Assembly: GCA_964603985.1 (NCBI GenBank)
Contig: CAZRXG010000010.1
Coordinates: forward strand, 53,697 to 117,696
DNA from: CAZRXG01 sp964603985
GTDB lineage: Bacteria; Chloroflexota; Anaerolineae; Aggregatilineales; UBA3940
Reading direction: 5' to 3'
DNA length: 64,000 nt
Position 1 is the first letter of the stretch; each line of letters opens with the position of its first letter. The notes under the pieces were generated by a model that saw only the letters and a list, made by a program, of their open reading frames with translations, did no database searches and was not told the origin of the DNA. Positions 62,579 through 64,000 of the stretch are shown here, in pieces. The translations under genes were made by a program, and so were the position numbers.

Positions 62579-63388
62579 TCATCGTTGCGCGATAGTCTCC
62601 TCCTTTCCATCCTCAAGATTAGAGTTTTCATCATACCGAAAGCCGACAAGGTGAGAGATCTCAAGTGCGGCTTGCGTGACCAATGGAATAAGCGACTGGA
62701 CTTTCTCAAGGGTCATGGTCTGCGTCCAGCCACTGATGCTCAGCGCGAAAACAGCGTGTCCGGAATGATCGCAGATCGGTGCTGCGATGCAGCGGATACC
62801 GTCTTCATTTTCACAGTTGTCGGTGGCATAACCTTGCTGCCGGACTTTGCGCAACTCGGCGTAAAACGTCTCCGGTTCCGTGATCGTCTTGCTCGTCCTG
62901 GCCATCAGTCTTCCGCCGGAGACATACGTCTCCCACTCGGCCTCGGGCAGGGCCGAGTAGAGGACCTTGCCAAGCGCGGTGGAATGGACCGGTAGTCGGC
63001 TGCCGGTGCGTGAAGCCATCCGGATAGCTCCTCGGCCATCGATCTTGTCGATGTAGAAAACCTCGTAGCCCTCAAGAAGCCCCATATGGACAGTTTCACC
63101 AGTTTTCGAGGATAGCTGCTCCAGGATCGGACGAGCGATGCGGCGTAAGTCGATGTTCTCCAGAAACTTGGACCCCAACCAGATTACCCTCGCTCCCAGA
63201 GAGTATTGACTTGTATCCAAGTCTTGACGCACATAGCCAAATTCCGCCAGTGAGGAAAGGAAGCGGTAGACCGTGCTCTTGTTCATGGAGAGGTCTCTGC
63301 TGATCACTGCTAAGTCTCTGGGTTCACCTACTTCAGCCAGATACTCCAGGATCACCACGGCGCGTATTACAGATTGGTTCGTAGCCAC
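62579..63388 (-). CDS. IclR-family transcriptional regulator (KdgR-like)
   Basis: The 269-residue regulator has an N-terminal winged helix-turn-helix (RDLAVISRDLSMNKSTVYRF, residues about 24-43) and a C-terminal effector domain (PVHSTALGKVLYSALPEAEW, DGIRCIAAPICDHSGHAVFA). IclR-family KdgR proteins repress KDG catabolism and are released by KDG; the downstream cluster makes that role likely. The GTG start (63386-63388) is 8 nt after a -10 box, with no Shine-Dalgarno. It is the first gene of the cluster. Confidence 0.9.
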   Translation of the reverse strand: MATNQSVIRAVVILEYLAEVGEPRDLAVISRDLSMNKSTVYRFLSSLAEFGYVRQDLDTSQYSLGARVIWLGSKFLENIDLRRIARPILEQLSSKTGETVHMGLLEGYEVFYIDKIDGRGAIRMASRTGSRLPVHSTALGKVLYSALPEAEWETYVSGGRLMARTSKTITEPETFYAELRKVRQQGYATDNCENEDGIRCIAAPICDHSGHAVFALSISGWTQTMTLEKVQSLIPLVTQAALEISHLVGFRYDENSNLEDGKEETIAQR

Positions 63389-63396
63389 GGGCGTTT

Positions 63397-63426
63397 TATA
63401 TATCGAAATGTCATTTCATTATTCAA
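63397..63426 (-). promoter_or_regulatory. iclR promoter with KdgR-like operator in the spacer
   Basis: On the minus strand: -35 TTGAAT (63421-63426), 18-nt spacer, -10 TATATA (63397-63402), and GTG start 8 nt on. The spacer holds TGAAATGACATTTCG (63404-63418), an imperfect dyad TGAAA-N5-TTTCg. This matches the half-site spacing of the enterobacterial KdgR box (TGAAA-N5-TTTCA). Binding here would block RNA polymerase and so autoregulate iclR and any read-through into the operon. Confidence 0.6.
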
Positions 63427-63636
63427 AATAAATTATAAAACAGGCCAGCCAACGTTGTCAAGGGGTAGCCGAGGGTACGAGGGTATTGGTGATATCTTGT
63501 TGCAGGATCTTGCGCCGGGTTGGTGAACACCGCCTCCTTCGCCACCTCCTCACGCAGCGCGGATTGGTGCCCGGATGGCGCATGGAGATTGATGCATCCC
63601 ATTTGTGTCAAGGATAGACACAGCGTTGTGGAGGAT

Positions 63637-63683
63637 CAATCAGCGCCAGATGTGCTGCGGGGCGCAGGTGCAGGCGCTGATTG
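63637..63683. repeat. 11-bp perfect inverted repeat
   Basis: CAATCAGCGCC (63637-63647) and GGCGCTGATTG (63673-63683) are exact complements with a 25-nt spacer. It could be a regulator site, an element end or part of an RNA fold; no known family was recognised. Confidence 0.65.
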
Positions 63684-63732
63684 TGAGGCGGAGTATGGAC
63701 TCTCAGTACATGGCACTTCCCCGGTTGAATCC

Positions 63733-63767
63733 AAAAGGGTCAGTTACGCCTCAGCGCAACTGACCCT
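63733..63767 (-). terminator. Rho-independent terminator of the right-edge gene
   Basis: On the minus strand AGGGTCAGTT pairs with AACTGACCCT (plus coordinates 63736-63745 and 63758-63767) around 12 nt. TTTT follows immediately on that strand (63733-63736). It lies 25 nt beyond the stop of the partial gene. Confidence 0.75.
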
Positions 63768-63792
63768 AATCATCCCGTTCACCAATATACTC

Positions 63793-63999
63793 TTATAGGC
63801 GCGGGGGCCATAGCGCCGGTCGTCCGTCTCCAGGACGCTCTTCAGGCAGGTAGGCATCCATCGATGCGATCTCGACCAGCCAGACCGGCCCAACCTTGAC
63901 ACCGTCGATGATCCCGGCGCGTACGATCACCGGTTCGAGGTCTAACTCCGCCAGTCTGCTGCGCTGTTCGAAGCGCAGCATCGCCAGAAAGTCCTCGAT
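63793..63999 (-). CDS. C-terminal part of an unknown protein, possibly DNA-binding (cut by right edge)
   Basis: The open frame from the edge reads IEDFLAMLRFEQRSRLAELD, LEPVIVRAGIIDGVKVGPVW, LVEIASMDAYL and ends with a Pro-rich tail. The GIIDGVKVGPVWLVEIASMDAY part resembles the wing and linker of excisionase/MerR-like helix-turn-helix domains, but the similarity is weak. The 5' end lies outside the window. A good terminator follows, which supports it being a real gene. Confidence 0.5.
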   Translation of the reverse strand: MEDFLAMLRFEQRSRLAELDLEPVIVRAGIIDGVKVGPVWLVEIASMDAYLPEERPGDGRPALWPPRL

Positions 64000-64000
64000 C

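Larger units (their letters stand above)
63389..63792. other. Intergenic region upstream of iclR with operator and several inverted repeats
   Basis: The 404 nt hold no supported gene. Next to iclR are its promoter and operator (63397-63426). Further right are TGTGTC/GACACA (63604-63622), CAATCAGCGCC/GGCGCTGATTG (63637-63683) and the terminator of the gene at the right edge (63733-63767). The first 50 nt are strikingly AT-rich. Confidence 0.6.

Noticed and set aside
63423..63611. 62-codon minus-strand frame upstream of iclR
   Set aside because: No ribosome-binding site, no recognisable family, and it runs into the AT-rich promoter region.

Overview
The window is a 64-kb stretch of high-GC bacterial chromosome, by eye about 63-66% GC over most of its length and clearly lower from about 54.4 kb onwards. 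No rRNA or single decisive marker is present. The gene set suits a Chloroflexota (Anaerolineae-like) bacterium: a full NADH-quinone oxidoreductase operon, Thr/Pro-rich lipoproteins, LysM/lamin-tail and caspase/M23 surface proteins, a baeRF protein, GT-C glycosyltransferases with C-terminal beta-sandwich domains, and promoters whose -10 box lies 6-8 nt before the start codon. This assignment is inference.

Layout. 1-11134 (minus): nuoA-B-C-D-[LapA-like]-E-[GNAT]-F-G-H-I-J-K-L, with nuoL cut by the left edge. 11308-15161 (plus): a DnaJ/CbpA co-chaperone, an HtrA-like lipoprotein protease, a cluster of nested palindromes and a baeRF protein. 15279-28112: mixed housekeeping and accessory genes, namely a GT-C glycosyltransferase, Tat-type metallophosphoesterase, GNAT, LysM/LTD protein, PflX-like radical SAM enzyme, HutI, SRPBCC protein, solitary Eco57I/TaqI-like methyltransferase, SGNH hydrolase and RsgA. 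28415-34065: signalling and small regulatory proteins (RsbW-like kinase, PP2C phosphatase, HEAT protein), a second palindrome cluster, a deletion remnant of an AAA-ATPase/DUF4276-like pair, and a Na/Pi cotransporter. 34292-36964: a large transmembrane caspase-domain protein whose two extracellular peptidase-like domains have lost key catalytic residues. 37126-46235: a cell-surface polysaccharide region (TIM-barrel glycosidase, GT-C enzyme, two tandem SGNH paralogues, beta-helix lipoprotein). 46357-53377 (minus): Ser/Thr kinase, two membrane TPR proteins, orphan response regulator, metallophosphoesterase and GatB.

From 53627 the character changes. A tRNA-Arg(CCT) gene is followed tail-to-tail by a frameshifted, N-terminally truncated large serine recombinase. 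Directly behind it is a lower-GC sugar-acid cluster read on the minus strand: iclR, ABC substrate-binding protein and two permeases (no ATPase), SDR, Ldh-family oxidoreductase, second SDR, KDPG aldolase and KDG kinase. I read this as a tRNA-associated catabolic island that imports a (oligo)uronate or aldonate, converts it to 2-keto-3-deoxygluconate, phosphorylates it and cleaves it to pyruvate and glyceraldehyde-3-phosphate. A KdgR-like operator lies in the spacer of the iclR promoter.

The main points for a second look are the caspase/pseudo-C39/pseudo-M23 protein, three clusters of short-loop hairpins, a dispersed repeat at 37.7-38.0 and 49.5 kb, the two pseudogene remnants, and the leaderless-type promoters. 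I did not recognise a complete new multi-gene system beyond these.
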